Assembly: GCF_009674535.1 (NCBI RefSeq)
Contig: NZ_WKJK01000010.1
Span: forward strand, 186,001 to 250,000
Length of the DNA stretch: 64,000 bases
Source of the DNA: Duganella guangzhouensis
GTDB taxonomy: Bacteria > Pseudomonadota > Gammaproteobacteria > Burkholderiales > Burkholderiaceae_D
Reading direction: 5' to 3'
Shown: positions 16,285 to 24,663 of the stretch, piece by piece
Layout of the letters: every line of letters begins with the position of its first letter
Numbering within the stretch: position 1 is the stretch's first letter
Made by a program: the position numbers and the translations under genes
Notes under the pieces: generated by a model
What the model was told of the DNA's origin: nothing
Databases searched by the model: none
The model's input: the letters and a program-made list of their open reading frames with translations, nothing else

Positions 16285-18156
16285 TTAGCCGTCCAGGTGA
16301 GAAATCAGCAGACGGCGGTTGTCATCGCCGTTGCTCGACTTGTGCTCGACCACCAGGCGCGAATTCTGCGCGTCCAGCGAAATGCCAACCGACAAGATAT
16401 CGATCAGCAACAGCTGCAAGATGCGCGAAATCATCGACAGGAAAGTGGTGCTGTCCTCCGTATGATCGACCGCCAGGCAAACGCTGGCCTTCTTGGCCAG
16501 CGGCGAATTGCTGGAGGTGATGGCAATAACATCCGCCCCCGCCGCGCGCGCCGCATCGACCGCCGCCAGCAGATCCGGCAGCTTGCCGGAGTTGGAGATG
16601 GCAATCACCACATCGCCCGGTTTCAGCAGCTCGGCGGCCAGCGTCAGCAGGTGCGAATCGCCATAGGCCGAGGTTGGAATGCGGAAGCGGAAGAACTTGT
16701 GCTGGCCATCCAGCGCCACCACGCGCGAATTGCCCATGGCGTAAAACTCAACGCGCTTGGCCTTGGCCACCAGCGCAATCGCCTTGTCCAGCGAACGCAC
16801 GTCCAACTGGTCGCGGAATTTCAGAATCGCCGACACCGTATTGTCGATCACCTTGGCGCTCAGATCGTGCGTGCTGTCGCTGACGCGCACCTGGCTGTGC
16901 CGCACCGGAATCGCGCCGGTCAGGCTGCTGGCGAACTTCAGCTTGAAATCGGCCAGACCAAGGAAGCCCAGCGAACGGCAGAAGCGGATCACGGTCGGCT
17001 GGCTGACTTCGGCCAGACGGGCGATATCGGCAATCGGCTCGTTCAGCACCAAACGCGGCTGCTCCAGCACCAGCTGCGCCACGCGCTGCTCGGCAGGAGT
17101 CAGCTCGTGCTGCAGATGCTGCACGCGCTCCATCAGCGTGTTGGCGCCGCTGCGGCCGCGCAAGTGTTCGGACAAAATCGTCGCCACACCGTAAAACGCC
17201 GGATTCGGCGTGGTAATCACATAGGTAGGAATCTCGGCCAGATAACTGGTGAAACGGCCCTTGGCTTCAAAGCGCGCGCGGAACGGCGACGACGCGAACC
17301 ACTCGCCCAGACGCGGCACGATGCCGCCGCCGATGAACATGCCACCAAACGCACCCAGCGTCACCGCCAGGTTGGCGGTAGCGCCACCCAGCATGGCGCA
17401 GAAGCATTCCAGCACTTCCAGACACAGCGGATCTTTATCGGTCAACGCGCCGGCGATGATTTCCTGTGAAGTCAGATCGCGCACCTGGCGGCCATTGCGC
17501 TTGGCGATGGCGCGGTAGATGATTTCCATGCCCGGGCCGGAAATCAGACGTTCGGTCGACACGTGCGACCAGGTCTGCCAGGCATATTGCAGAATCGCGT
17601 ATTCACGCTCGTCGGCCGGCGCGAAGTTGGTGTGACCACCTTCCGAACCCAGCGTGACGAAACCATCGACGGTCGGAATCACGCCCGACACGCCGAGACC
17701 GGTGCCCGGCCCCAGCACGCCGATCACCGAATTGGTGGCTGGCTTGCCGCCGCCCACTTGCATCAGATCGGCCGGCTTCAGGCCCGGCAGCGACATCGCC
17801 AATGCGGTAAAGTCATTCACCACCAGCAGCGTGTGCAGGCCCAGCGCGCGGCGCACCTCGTCGGTGGAAAATTCCCACGCGCGGTTGGTCATGCGCACAT
17901 AGTCGCCGCTGACCGGGTTAGCCACCGCCAGCGCGGCGTGGTTCAGGTTGACGCCGGCGTGATCGGCCAGGTAGGAACGCAGCATCGCCACGATGTCGGG
18001 GAAATCGTCGCACTTGAGCACCCGCACGGCGCGGAACTCGCCGGGAGCGGTCTGCAGTGCGAAGCGGGCATGGGTGGCGCCGATGTCGGCCAGCAGGCGC
18101 GGGCCGTCGGCAAAGGCGGTACGATTCAGTTTTTGATCCACTTCAGCTTGTTTCAT
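16285..18156 (-). CDS. glk: Bifunctional glucokinase / RpiR-family (HexR-like) regulator fusion
   Basis: 623 residues. The N-terminal half (about 1-335) is a bacterial glucokinase: LLADIGATHARFAL, GVLGPGTGLGVSGV, the GSEGGHTNFAP segment with catalytic-region residues, and GGMFIGGGIVPRL. The C-terminal half (about 340-600) is an RpiR regulator with helix-turn-helix IADIARLAEVSQPTVIRFCR and a SIS sugar-phosphate domain (FYAMGNSRVVALDGQHKFFR, DVVIAISNSGKLPDLL). Such fusions are known from Burkholderia and relatives. The enzyme makes glucose 6-phosphate, and the regulator probably senses a downstream phosphate such as KDPG. A 26-bp dyad lies upstream. Confidence 0.95.
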   Translation of the reverse strand: MKQAEVDQKLNRTAFADGPRLLADIGATHARFALQTAPGEFRAVRVLKCDDFPDIVAMLRSYLADHAGVNLNHAALAVANPVSGDYVRMTNRAWEFSTDEVRRALGLHTLLVVNDFTALAMSLPGLKPADLMQVGGGKPATNSVIGVLGPGTGLGVSGVIPTVDGFVTLGSEGGHTNFAPADEREYAILQYAWQTWSHVSTERLISGPGMEIIYRAIAKRNGRQVRDLTSQEIIAGALTDKDPLCLEVLECFCAMLGGATANLAVTLGAFGGMFIGGGIVPRLGEWFASSPFRARFEAKGRFTSYLAEIPTYVITTPNPAFYGVATILSEHLRGRSGANTLMERVQHLQHELTPAEQRVAQLVLEQPRLVLNEPIADIARLAEVSQPTVIRFCRSLGFLGLADFKLKFASSLTGAIPVRHSQVRVSDSTHDLSAKVIDNTVSAILKFRDQLDVRSLDKAIALVAKAKRVEFYAMGNSRVVALDGQHKFFRFRIPTSAYGDSHLLTLAAELLKPGDVVIAISNSGKLPDLLAAVDAARAAGADVIAITSSNSPLAKKASVCLAVDHTEDSTTFLSMISRILQLLLIDILSVGISLDAQNSRLVVEHKSSNGDDNRRLLISHLDG

Positions 18157-18210
18157 CGTCGTTCAGTCCAAACAGTTGGCGGAAGCATACCTGAAATACG
18201 TGATGGTAAG

Positions 18211-18236
18211 AAGGAAACGATACATATCATTTCCTT
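18211..18236 (-). promoter_or_regulatory. 26-bp dyad upstream of glk-hexR, candidate operator
   Basis: AAGGAAACGAT, a 4-nt centre, then ATCATTTCCTT. The arms match in 10 of 11 positions. It sits 55 bp before the glucokinase start and just behind the upstream alpha-glucosidase stop. It lacks a T-run and GC-rich stem, so an operator is more likely than a terminator. Confidence 0.5.
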
Positions 18237-18249
18237 TCCAACCCGCTTT

Positions 18250-19887
18250 TTACGCGGCGTAGCCGAACCAGGCGCCATATGCCGGCAACTGCACCTTGCC
18301 GCCGGCCGCACTGCCCGGCAGGCCGTGACCAGTCAGTGGCTCGGCGCCGGCACTCTGCGGCAGATCCACCATCACCGCCTCGCCGCTCAGATTGAACACG
18401 GCCAGAATGCTGCGCTCGCCGGCCAGATCGCGGCGCAGCGCCAGCACGCTGTCCTGCGTGTCGAAGAAACTGATCTCGCCGCGCAGCAGCTGCGGATGCT
18501 TGCGACGCCAGGCGGTGAAGGCACGCGTGAAGGCCAGCGACGATTCCTTGTCCCGTTCCTGCACCGAAGCGGCCTTGGCCAGATGATCCGGCGACAGCGG
18601 CAGCCATGGCTTGCCGGTGGTGAAGCCACCGTTGGCGTCCTGGGTCCAGGCGATCGGCGTGCGGCAGCCATCGCGGCCTTTGAACTCCGGCCAGAAGGTG
18701 ATGCCGTACGGATCTTGCAGCAGCTCGAATGGCACGTCGGCTTCGGCAAACGCCAGCTCGTCGCCTTGATACAGGCAAGGCGTGCCCTTCAGCGACAACT
18801 GCATCGCCAGCGCCAGCTTGGCAAACGCCTGCGGCGCGCTCGGACCGCCCCAACGCGATGCCACGCGCGGCACATCGTGATTGCCGACCGACCACGAAGC
18901 CCAGCCGCCCTTGACGCGCGCCTCGAACTGCTCCACCTGCTGACGGATGTAGTGCGACGACAGATGGTTGACCAGCAAGTTGAAGCTGTACGCCATGTGC
19001 AGCTTGTCGCCACCCTCGGTGTACTCGGCCATGGTGGCCAGCGAATCGTCGGAACCGACTTCACCGATCGACACCGCCTGGTATTCATCCAGCAGCGCGC
19101 GCAGCTTCTTCAGGAAGGCCACGTTTTCCGGACGGGTCTTGTCGTAGTCGTGCGCCTGCATGCCATACGGGTTGACGTCGGTGACCGTGATCGAATCGCG
19201 GTTGGTGGCCGGCGGATTGTCGCGCAGCTGCAGATCGTGGAAGTGGTAGTTGCAGGCATCCAGACGAATGCCGTCGACACCGCGCTCCAGCCAGAAGCGC
19301 AGCGCATCCAGATGCGCCTGCTGCACGTCCGGGTTGTGGAAGTTCAGCTGCGGCTGGCTGGTGAGGAAGTTATGCATGTAGTACTGGCGGCGACGCGAGT
19401 CCCACTGCCAGGCCGAGCCGCCAAACACCGACATCCAGTTATTCGGCGGATTGCCATCGGCCTTGGGATTGGCCCAGACGTACCAGTCGGCTTTCGGATT
19501 GTCACGGCTGGAGCGGCTCTCCTTGAACCACGCGTGATCTTCCGCCGTGTGCGCCATCACCTGATCGATCATGATCTTCACGCCCAGGCCATGCGCCTTG
19601 GCGATCAGCGTGTCGAAGTCGGCCAGCGTGCCGAACAGCGGATCGACGTCGCAGTAATCGGAAATGTCGTAGCCAAAGTCCTTCATCGGCGATTTGAAGA
19701 ACGGCGAAATCCACAGAATGTCCACGCCCAGCGATGCGATATAGTCCAGCTTTGCCGTAATGCCCGGAAGATCGCCCACCCCGTCACCATTGCTGTCCAT
19801 ATAGCTGCGCGGGTAAACCTGATAGATGATCGCCTCGCGATACCAGTCTGGGGAGTGCGGGGAAACTTGAGTAAGTTGCTTAGTCAT
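18250..19887 (-). CDS. Alpha-glucosidase / oligo-1,6-glucosidase (GH13, cytoplasmic)
   Basis: 545 residues, no signal peptide, so it acts in the cytoplasm on imported maltodextrins or isomalto-oligosaccharides. WYREAIIYQVYPRSYMDSNG and DGVGDLPGITAKLDYIASLG are typical of GH13_23/GH13_31 glucosidases. Catalytic residues are visible in GVDGIRLDACNYHF (nucleophile Asp), VSIGEVGSDD (Glu) and SVGNHDVPRV (Asp). ATG 19887 is used because the conserved N-terminus begins ten residues later. The gene precedes glk-hexR by 93 bp on the same strand, so released glucose can be phosphorylated by its neighbour. Confidence 0.93.
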   Translation of the reverse strand: MTKQLTQVSPHSPDWYREAIIYQVYPRSYMDSNGDGVGDLPGITAKLDYIASLGVDILWISPFFKSPMKDFGYDISDYCDVDPLFGTLADFDTLIAKAHGLGVKIMIDQVMAHTAEDHAWFKESRSSRDNPKADWYVWANPKADGNPPNNWMSVFGGSAWQWDSRRRQYYMHNFLTSQPQLNFHNPDVQQAHLDALRFWLERGVDGIRLDACNYHFHDLQLRDNPPATNRDSITVTDVNPYGMQAHDYDKTRPENVAFLKKLRALLDEYQAVSIGEVGSDDSLATMAEYTEGGDKLHMAYSFNLLVNHLSSHYIRQQVEQFEARVKGGWASWSVGNHDVPRVASRWGGPSAPQAFAKLALAMQLSLKGTPCLYQGDELAFAEADVPFELLQDPYGITFWPEFKGRDGCRTPIAWTQDANGGFTTGKPWLPLSPDHLAKAASVQERDKESSLAFTRAFTAWRRKHPQLLRGEISFFDTQDSVLALRRDLAGERSILAVFNLSGEAVMVDLPQSAGAEPLTGHGLPGSAAGGKVQLPAYGAWFGYAA

Positions 19888-20072
19888 AAGAAAATCCGGG
19901 GTTGGCTGTCTGGGCGTATATGTTTTGTAGATAATATACATCACGAAAACAGTTTTTTCAATGTATGGGTTATTACAGATATCTCATTAAAAACAAATAC
20001 TTAGGAATTTTCATCAAAATTCCCGAGTTAAAAAACGTAGTCAAACTACACATGACCACAGGAGTAGACAGA

Positions 20073-21656
20073 GTGAATGAACCACTGAGCACGTCCGGCA
20101 ACGGCCCGATGCCGCGACAAATCCCCTACATCATCGCCAACGAAGGCTGCGAACGTTTCAGCTTTTACGGCATGCGCAACATCCTGACGCCCTTCCTACT
20201 CAGTACCCTGCTGCTATTCATCCCGATTGGCGACCGCACCGCCGAAGCCAAGCACGTGTTCCACACCTTTGTGATCGGCGTCTACTTCTTCCCGTTGCTG
20301 GGCGGCTGGATCGCCGACCGCTTCTGGGGCAAGTACAAGACCGTGTTCTGGTTCAGCCTGATCTACGTGGCCGGTCACGCCTGCCTCGCCATCTTCGAAC
20401 ACAACCTCGAAGGCTTCTACCTCGGCCTGGCGCTGATCGCGTTTGGCTCGGGCGGCATCAAGCCGCTGGTGGTGGCGTTTGTCGGCGACCAGTTCGACCA
20501 GACCAACAAAAACCGCGCCAAGCTGGTGTTTGACGCCTTCTACTGGATCATCAACTTCGGCTCCTTCTTCGCCTCGCTGCTGATGCCGCTGTTCCTGCGC
20601 GATTACGGCCCGGCGGTGGCGTTCGGCATTCCCGGCATCCTGATGGCGATTGCCACGCTGGTGTTCTGGCTGGGTCGCGGCAAATACGTGCACGTGCCGC
20701 CGGCCGCGCCCAATCCGGATGCCTTCAGCAGCGTCGCCCGCACCGCCCTGCTGGCACGCGCACCAGGCCAATCGCGACCGGGCCTGATGGTGGCCGGCGC
20801 CGGCGCGGTGGGCGCACTGCTTTCGCTGTGCATGACGCCATCGTGGGGCTTCGTGATTGCCGCCTGTACCGCGCTGGTATTGCTGCTGGCGTTTGGTGGC
20901 ATCGGCGTCTCCATGCAACTGGAACGCGCGCGCGGACTGCATACCGACCAAGCGGTTGAAGGCGTGCGCTCGGTGCTGCGCGTGCTGATCGTGTTTGCCA
21001 TGGTGACGCCGTTCTGGTCGCTGTTCGATCAAAAAGCCTCGACCTGGATCGTGCAGGCCAACACCATGACCAGCCCGATGATGTCGCTGTTCGGCTGGGA
21101 GTTCCAACTGCTGCCGGCGCAGATGCAGGCCGCCAATCCGATTCTGGTGATGCTGCTGATCCCGTTCAACAACATCGCCCTGTTCCCGCTGATGCGGATG
21201 GTCGGCATCACCCCGACGCCGCTGCGCCGCATGGGCTTGGGCATCGCGCTGTCCTCGTCGGCCTGGGTAGTGATCGGCATGATCCAGCTGTGGATGGATG
21301 GCGGCGACCAAGTATCAATCATGTGGCAGTTGCTGCCGTACGCACTGCTGACGCTGGGTGAAGTGCTGGTGTCCGCGACCGGCCTGGAGTTCGCCTACAG
21401 CCAGGCGCCAGCCTCGATGAAAGGCATCATCCTCAGCTTCTGGTATCTGGCCGTCACGGTCGGCAACCTGTGGGTGCTGATCGTGAATGCGGGCGTGAAG
21501 AATGATGTGGTGAGCGGATGGATCGCCAACAGCGGCCTGAGCCCGATCGCGTTCCAGATGTTCTTCTTCGCCGCCTTCGCCGCAATCGTCGCCGCCATCT
21601 TCGCGCTGTACGCGCTGCGCTACAAGATGGTCGACAACTACCGCAAGACGGCATAG
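20073..21656 (+). CDS. POT-family proton-dependent oligopeptide transporter
   Basis: A 527-residue inner-membrane protein with 12-14 helices. The POT signature is visible as NEGCERFSFYGMRNILTPFL, with the ERFxxYGM motif. GGWIADRFWGKYKTV and IAFGSGGIKPLVVAFVGDQF (the second POT motif) follow. It imports di- or tripeptides with protons. I prefer GTG 20073 because AGGAG lies eight bases upstream. An in-frame ATG 21 bases earlier lacks such a site. It diverges from the alpha-glucosidase gene across about 185 bp. Confidence 0.9.
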   Translation: MNEPLSTSGNGPMPRQIPYIIANEGCERFSFYGMRNILTPFLLSTLLLFIPIGDRTAEAKHVFHTFVIGVYFFPLLGGWIADRFWGKYKTVFWFSLIYVAGHACLAIFEHNLEGFYLGLALIAFGSGGIKPLVVAFVGDQFDQTNKNRAKLVFDAFYWIINFGSFFASLLMPLFLRDYGPAVAFGIPGILMAIATLVFWLGRGKYVHVPPAAPNPDAFSSVARTALLARAPGQSRPGLMVAGAGAVGALLSLCMTPSWGFVIAACTALVLLLAFGGIGVSMQLERARGLHTDQAVEGVRSVLRVLIVFAMVTPFWSLFDQKASTWIVQANTMTSPMMSLFGWEFQLLPAQMQAANPILVMLLIPFNNIALFPLMRMVGITPTPLRRMGLGIALSSSAWVVIGMIQLWMDGGDQVSIMWQLLPYALLTLGEVLVSATGLEFAYSQAPASMKGIILSFWYLAVTVGNLWVLIVNAGVKNDVVSGWIANSGLSPIAFQMFFFAAFAAIVAAIFALYALRYKMVDNYRKTA

Positions 21657-21664
21657 AAACAAGC

Positions 21665-21985
21665 TCAGATTACATCTTTCAATGGAGGTGGTTCATGCAA
21701 TGCCACCTCCCACTCCTCAAATGGTGGTTCGACTCGAAAAGACGAATCACAATATGACCTCACGTAGTCCGTGGCCCGCCGTTGAGCATGTGTAGCATTC
21801 AACACCTGGCCATATTCGTCAAATTCCAGGACGTTCGCGAAAATAGCGTACGCCTGCTCAATGGCACTCGGATCACTACCATACAGGCTCAAGTAGTCAA
21901 CGCCCTTGAGCATGTAGTGCGAACCACTGGACATGAAGTACGCAAAAGTCCTGAGCGCCCCGCTAAAGCTATTACTTAATCTCAC
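21665..21985 (-). CDS. Small conserved hypothetical protein (DUF7677-like)
   Basis: 106 residues. Marks are FSGALRTFAYFMSSGSHYML, YAIFANVLEFDEYGQVLNA and a C-terminal FRVEPPFEEWEVALHEPP. It resembles small proteins found among immunity genes that I recall as DUF7677; the name is unverified. I chose GTG 21985 with GGAGAG six bases upstream. The longer frame adds residues that overlap the upstream gene. It is the last (leftmost) of nine leftward genes in AT-richer DNA and ends 8 bp from the POT gene stop. Confidence 0.55.
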   Translation of the reverse strand: MRLSNSFSGALRTFAYFMSSGSHYMLKGVDYLSLYGSDPSAIEQAYAIFANVLEFDEYGQVLNATHAQRRATDYVRSYCDSSFRVEPPFEEWEVALHEPPPLKDVI

Positions 21986-21999
21986 TGAAGTCTCTCCAA

Positions 22000-22500
22000 T
22001 TAATTCCCAGCGGCGCTGGCAATGCTGCCGGTTCTTCGCATGAAGCTCGGAGCAAGCAAACACACAGCAATCAACGAAGCGATCGGCACACAAGACTTAA
22101 TCTGAATCCAAGCCTCTATAGACGTCGTGAAAACCAGAATGATGTTACCAACTGCCATGGCAACGTAATACCCCACCAACAGCCAGTTGATCCATCGCCA
22201 AGACGTGATAGTCAATCCAAGGCGGGCACCCCAGAGAAAAAATAACGCGCAGGGCTTCGCGACAAGCGCAGAAAAAACTAAAACGAACACCATCGCAAAA
22301 TACATCGCGGAAGGCTTGAGTCGGATGAACTCATCCCCTATAGGCATCAAACGCACCACCGGAATAGCTACCAATATCTGGAGTAGGAAGATGCGCCAAA
22401 ATAGCGATACACCGAGCCAACGCCGATTAAGCCCGGATGCATCTGACAGTACCTCAGTCGAGTTGGTGATAGTGGGATTGCTCGGATTCTCTATTGACAT
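22000..22500 (-). CDS. Hypothetical inner-membrane protein
   Basis: 166 residues with about four hydrophobic segments (for example FLLQILVAIPVVRLM, YFAMVFVLVFSALVA, WLLVGYYVAMAVGNIILVF and IASLIAVCLLAP) and a polar N-terminus. No family recognised. It lies 14 bp upstream of the small gene at 21665-21985 and 21 bp downstream of the next gene. The three may be co-transcribed. Confidence 0.55.
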   Translation of the reverse strand: MSIENPSNPTITNSTEVLSDASGLNRRWLGVSLFWRIFLLQILVAIPVVRLMPIGDEFIRLKPSAMYFAMVFVLVFSALVAKPCALFFLWGARLGLTITSWRWINWLLVGYYVAMAVGNIILVFTTSIEAWIQIKSCVPIASLIAVCLLAPSFMRRTGSIASAAGN

Positions 22501-22521
22501 AAACTTTTACAACCTCAATGC

Positions 22522-22983
22522 TTAGAAACGTTGGCCGACACTGCGATGCTCCTTCTTTGAATCATGTGGCGCACAATAGCTGTAGGCCGAGACTGCATAC
22601 TTCTTTCCTCTATCGTCCCAAATTGCTACCGAGAGCTTGAATAAACTTCCCCAAGTGATGACCGGGATCTGTTTTTCAGGTTCCTCACTCGGACTGAATT
22701 CGAGTTCGATTATTGTCGATGCAACCCAAGAATTGGGGATATTTCGAGCAGCAAGATGCCTTTGCAAGAGCAAATCATATCCCTCCATCAGTTTAGAAAA
22801 TTCTGCCGATTCAGGAAATACCATTTGGGAAAGCAGGTCCAGTTTCACAGTGCTGGTTGCATTATCTTGGGCATGCAGACATAGCTTTCCAATTCCCCAA
22901 TAGCCACCAACGTCGTTGTTACGGCTGATGAAGGAGTCAAGCAGTCCCGATGCAATGCTCTTGAGTTCGCGTCTACTAGCCAT
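22522..22983 (-). CDS. Hypothetical soluble protein, 153 residues
   Basis: It begins MASRRELKSIASGLLDSFIS and contains NNDVGGYWGIGKLCLHAQ and WVASTIIELEFSPSEEPEKQ. No signal peptide or membrane segment. I have no functional assignment. The start codon follows AGGAG by four bases, and 7 bp before the start codon lies the palindrome CTAACGTTAG (22990-22999), which may be a collapsed cassette recombination site. Confidence 0.55.
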   Translation of the reverse strand: MASRRELKSIASGLLDSFISRNNDVGGYWGIGKLCLHAQDNATSTVKLDLLSQMVFPESAEFSKLMEGYDLLLQRHLAARNIPNSWVASTIIELEFSPSEEPEKQIPVITWGSLFKLSVAIWDDRGKKYAVSAYSYCAPHDSKKEHRSVGQRF

Positions 22984-22989
22984 AAACTC

Positions 22990-22999
22990 CTAACGTTAG
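22990..22999. other. CTAACGTTAG palindrome, possible attC remnant
   Basis: The 10-bp perfect palindrome joins a TAAC half to a GTTA half, the two core trinucleotide contexts of integron attC sites. It lies just after the stop codon of one small gene and just before the start of the next. A chance palindrome is possible. Confidence 0.3.
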
Positions 23000-23512
23000 C
23001 TATTGCCAGAACTTCCAGCGAGGTTTCGCTTTGGCCGTTTCGGCTTCCTTGACTCCACACATGGTTCCTCCTGCCGGTAAGCCAAGAACCTGGCGAGCTA
23101 TCTGCCCACTCAATGAGAAGTGAACCTCAATGTCCGCAACATCAACATTTTCGAGCACGAACTCGCCACCCAGAAGTGGCGGCTTGATAAAGCTATAGAT
23201 TTGACCAGGTTTGAGAATCAATCCATTAAGGCGCAAGTCACCGACCAGCTGAACAGCAAAATAGTCGCCAACAAAATCACGATCAGCAAGCAGCGACTGA
23301 AGTTCAGCTAGCGATTCAGCCACCGGCGCCGTCGTTCCCGAGGCAACGTCCAGAATCTCAATCGCTCCTGAGTCCGTGTCTTGTATGAAGGCGTCACCCG
23401 AGGCGGTCAACAGGATCGGCAACTTTCTCGGGCCGACAAGCCACGCCCAATCTTCGAGAAGCGTCTCGCGCTTAAGATGCGCGAAATTTACAGTAAGGTC
23501 ATCAAGAGTCAT
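23000..23512 (-). CDS. DUF1851-type protein, T6SS immunity protein Tdi1-like
   Basis: 170 residues. TLLEDWAWLVGPRKLPILLTASGDAFIQD, AEYFAVQLVGDLR-like segments, LKPGQIYSFIKPPLLGGEF and DIEVHFSLSGQIARQVLGLP match the DUF1851/GAD-like family that includes the immunity protein Tdi1 against the DNase effector Tde1. No toxin gene is adjacent, so it would be an orphan immunity gene. The tail ends KPRWKFWQ, then TAG beside the CTAACGTTAG motif. Family membership is solid by eye; the immunity role is inference. Confidence 0.75.
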   Translation of the reverse strand: MTLDDLTVNFAHLKRETLLEDWAWLVGPRKLPILLTASGDAFIQDTDSGAIEILDVASGTTAPVAESLAELQSLLADRDFVGDYFAVQLVGDLRLNGLILKPGQIYSFIKPPLLGGEFVLENVDVADIEVHFSLSGQIARQVLGLPAGGTMCGVKEAETAKAKPRWKFWQ

Positions 23513-23533
23513 AAAAGGTAGCTCGAAATATTG

Positions 23534-24073
23534 TTAGCGCGTTTTCCCAAACTGAGTGGAAATTACTTTCCCTTGCGACGACTCGAACGAGAGCGCACCG
23601 TTCTTTCGATGAACACGTGTGATTTCTGGAACAGCTGGCGCAACAAAATCCGCAATCACACGCAGGCCCCCGCCACTCACCCGCTCAATTGCAAAATAAC
23701 GGTTCAATTTGCCACCAGGGATTTCGACGTACACTAGTTCCAATGAAGGGTCCAGTTTCGCGCCAAGCTGGTTTGCATAGAATGTTGCGTATCCAGGGAA
23801 CTGGATACGCTCAAGCTCGTGTGATAGCGCATCGGTATCCGCGAAGTCGCTGGCGAAGGGAGCCGAGCGCATTATTGATTCAACGCGCCGGATGGACTGC
23901 TGTGGAAGGTTGTGCGGGTCGTCCTTGTACTCATCAAAATCATGATAAGCCCGGGCCAGCGGGATCCGCACGCCAAGGTAGTCGACGGTGGCAAAACGTT
24001 CCGTGCCATACGCCGGCAGACTTTGTACAAAAAGTGCTGAAGCAAAGAGATAGTACCGAATGTTCATTTTCAT
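23534..24073 (-). CDS. Hypothetical exported protein
   Basis: 179 residues with a signal peptide (YYLFASALFVQSLPAYG) and a soluble domain containing DYLGVRIPLARAYHDFDEYK and GKLNRYFAIERVSGGGLRVI. No family recognised. The stop codon TAA lies in GCTAACAA, similar to an attC start. Two methionines are possible, at codons 1 and 3. Confidence 0.5.
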   Translation of the reverse strand: MKMNIRYYLFASALFVQSLPAYGTERFATVDYLGVRIPLARAYHDFDEYKDDPHNLPQQSIRRVESIMRSAPFASDFADTDALSHELERIQFPGYATFYANQLGAKLDPSLELVYVEIPGGKLNRYFAIERVSGGGLRVIADFVAPAVPEITRVHRKNGALSFESSQGKVISTQFGKTR

Positions 24074-24116
24074 CTTCTAGACCATCAAGGAGATAAGTAA
24101 GGGGCTTTCGGTGCGA

Positions 24117-24184
24117 TGTACAAATCCTGACGTCCCGTCAGGCGCATGTGTGCTCACTCAACCACCTTCAATTGAATTTGTACA
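24117..24184. repeat. Nested inverted repeat in intergenic space
   Basis: TGTACAAAT (24117-24125) pairs with ATTTGTACA (24176-24184). Directly inside the left arm lies the perfect hairpin CCTGACG-TCC-CGTCAGG (24126-24142). It occupies most of the 150-bp gap between two small genes. It is not a standard terminator on either strand. It could be a recombination site or an RNA structure. Confidence 0.6.
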
Positions 24185-24223
24185 CCGTCTAGCCGCATTA
24201 CGAAATCATCGAGCCAAATCATG

Positions 24224-24562
24224 TCAGGCACTTTTGCCATTCAATTGCCTTTCAAGAAGCATGATTGCTGCATTGCGCCCAGAGTTTTCGTCCATCGCTT
24301 TCAAGCCAGCTATTCTCTGCTCCAAGTCATGAATCTGACGAACCTTCATTTGTGCCCGCTTAAGCAAGAAGCTTCTTCGACAGGTATAAAAGTCCACTCG
24401 AAGGTGCTCCCATACCTTCACCTTTGACTTCGGCGGGATAGGGGTTTTATAGCCAAGGCATTCACACGCCTTTCCACAGCACGCGCATAAGACCTTTTCA
24501 GATCGGCCGTGCCGTCTGAACGCCATCCGGCAGTCAAAACAGACCCACGCGTAGTTGCTCAT
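24224..24562 (-). CDS. Small zinc-ribbon-like hypothetical protein
   Basis: 112 residues. It starts SNYAWVCFDCRMAFRRHG and continues VLCACCGKACECLGYKTPIP, so CxxC and CxxC pairs could bind zinc. The second half is basic and helical (WEHLRVDFYTCRRSFLLKRA). The start codon ATG is part of the GTTATGAGC end of the attC-like site at 24561-24608, a common arrangement in integron cassettes. Similar proteins of unknown role are widespread in proteobacteria. Confidence 0.6.
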   Translation of the reverse strand: MSNYAWVCFDCRMAFRRHGRSEKVLCACCGKACECLGYKTPIPPKSKVKVWEHLRVDFYTCRRSFLLKRAQMKVRQIHDLEQRIAGLKAMDENSGRNAAIMLLERQLNGKSA

Positions 24563-24608
24563 AACGCCCAGCGTTTCAAACTGATCGGCGCATCAAGCCC
24601 GACGTTAT
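24561..24608 (-). other. attC-like recombination site
   Basis: Read on the minus strand, ATAACG (24608-24603) and CGTTAT (24566-24561) bound a 48-bp stretch containing GGGCTTGATGCGCC and GAAACGCTGGG. Layout, terminal cores and overlap with the next start codon recall attC sites. Internal pairing is imperfect and the length is at the short end for attC, so this is tentative. Confidence 0.45.
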
Positions 24609-24663
24609 TGGCGTGGCCTGGGGATGAAGAGAACGAGGTTGTGTACATAGTTGGTCAATAAGT

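Noticed and set aside
17563..20004. 813-codon open frame on the plus strand
   Set aside because: It is antisense to the glucokinase-HexR and GH13 genes, rich in His/Gln/Arg without any recognisable domain, and is a by-product of GC-rich codon use.
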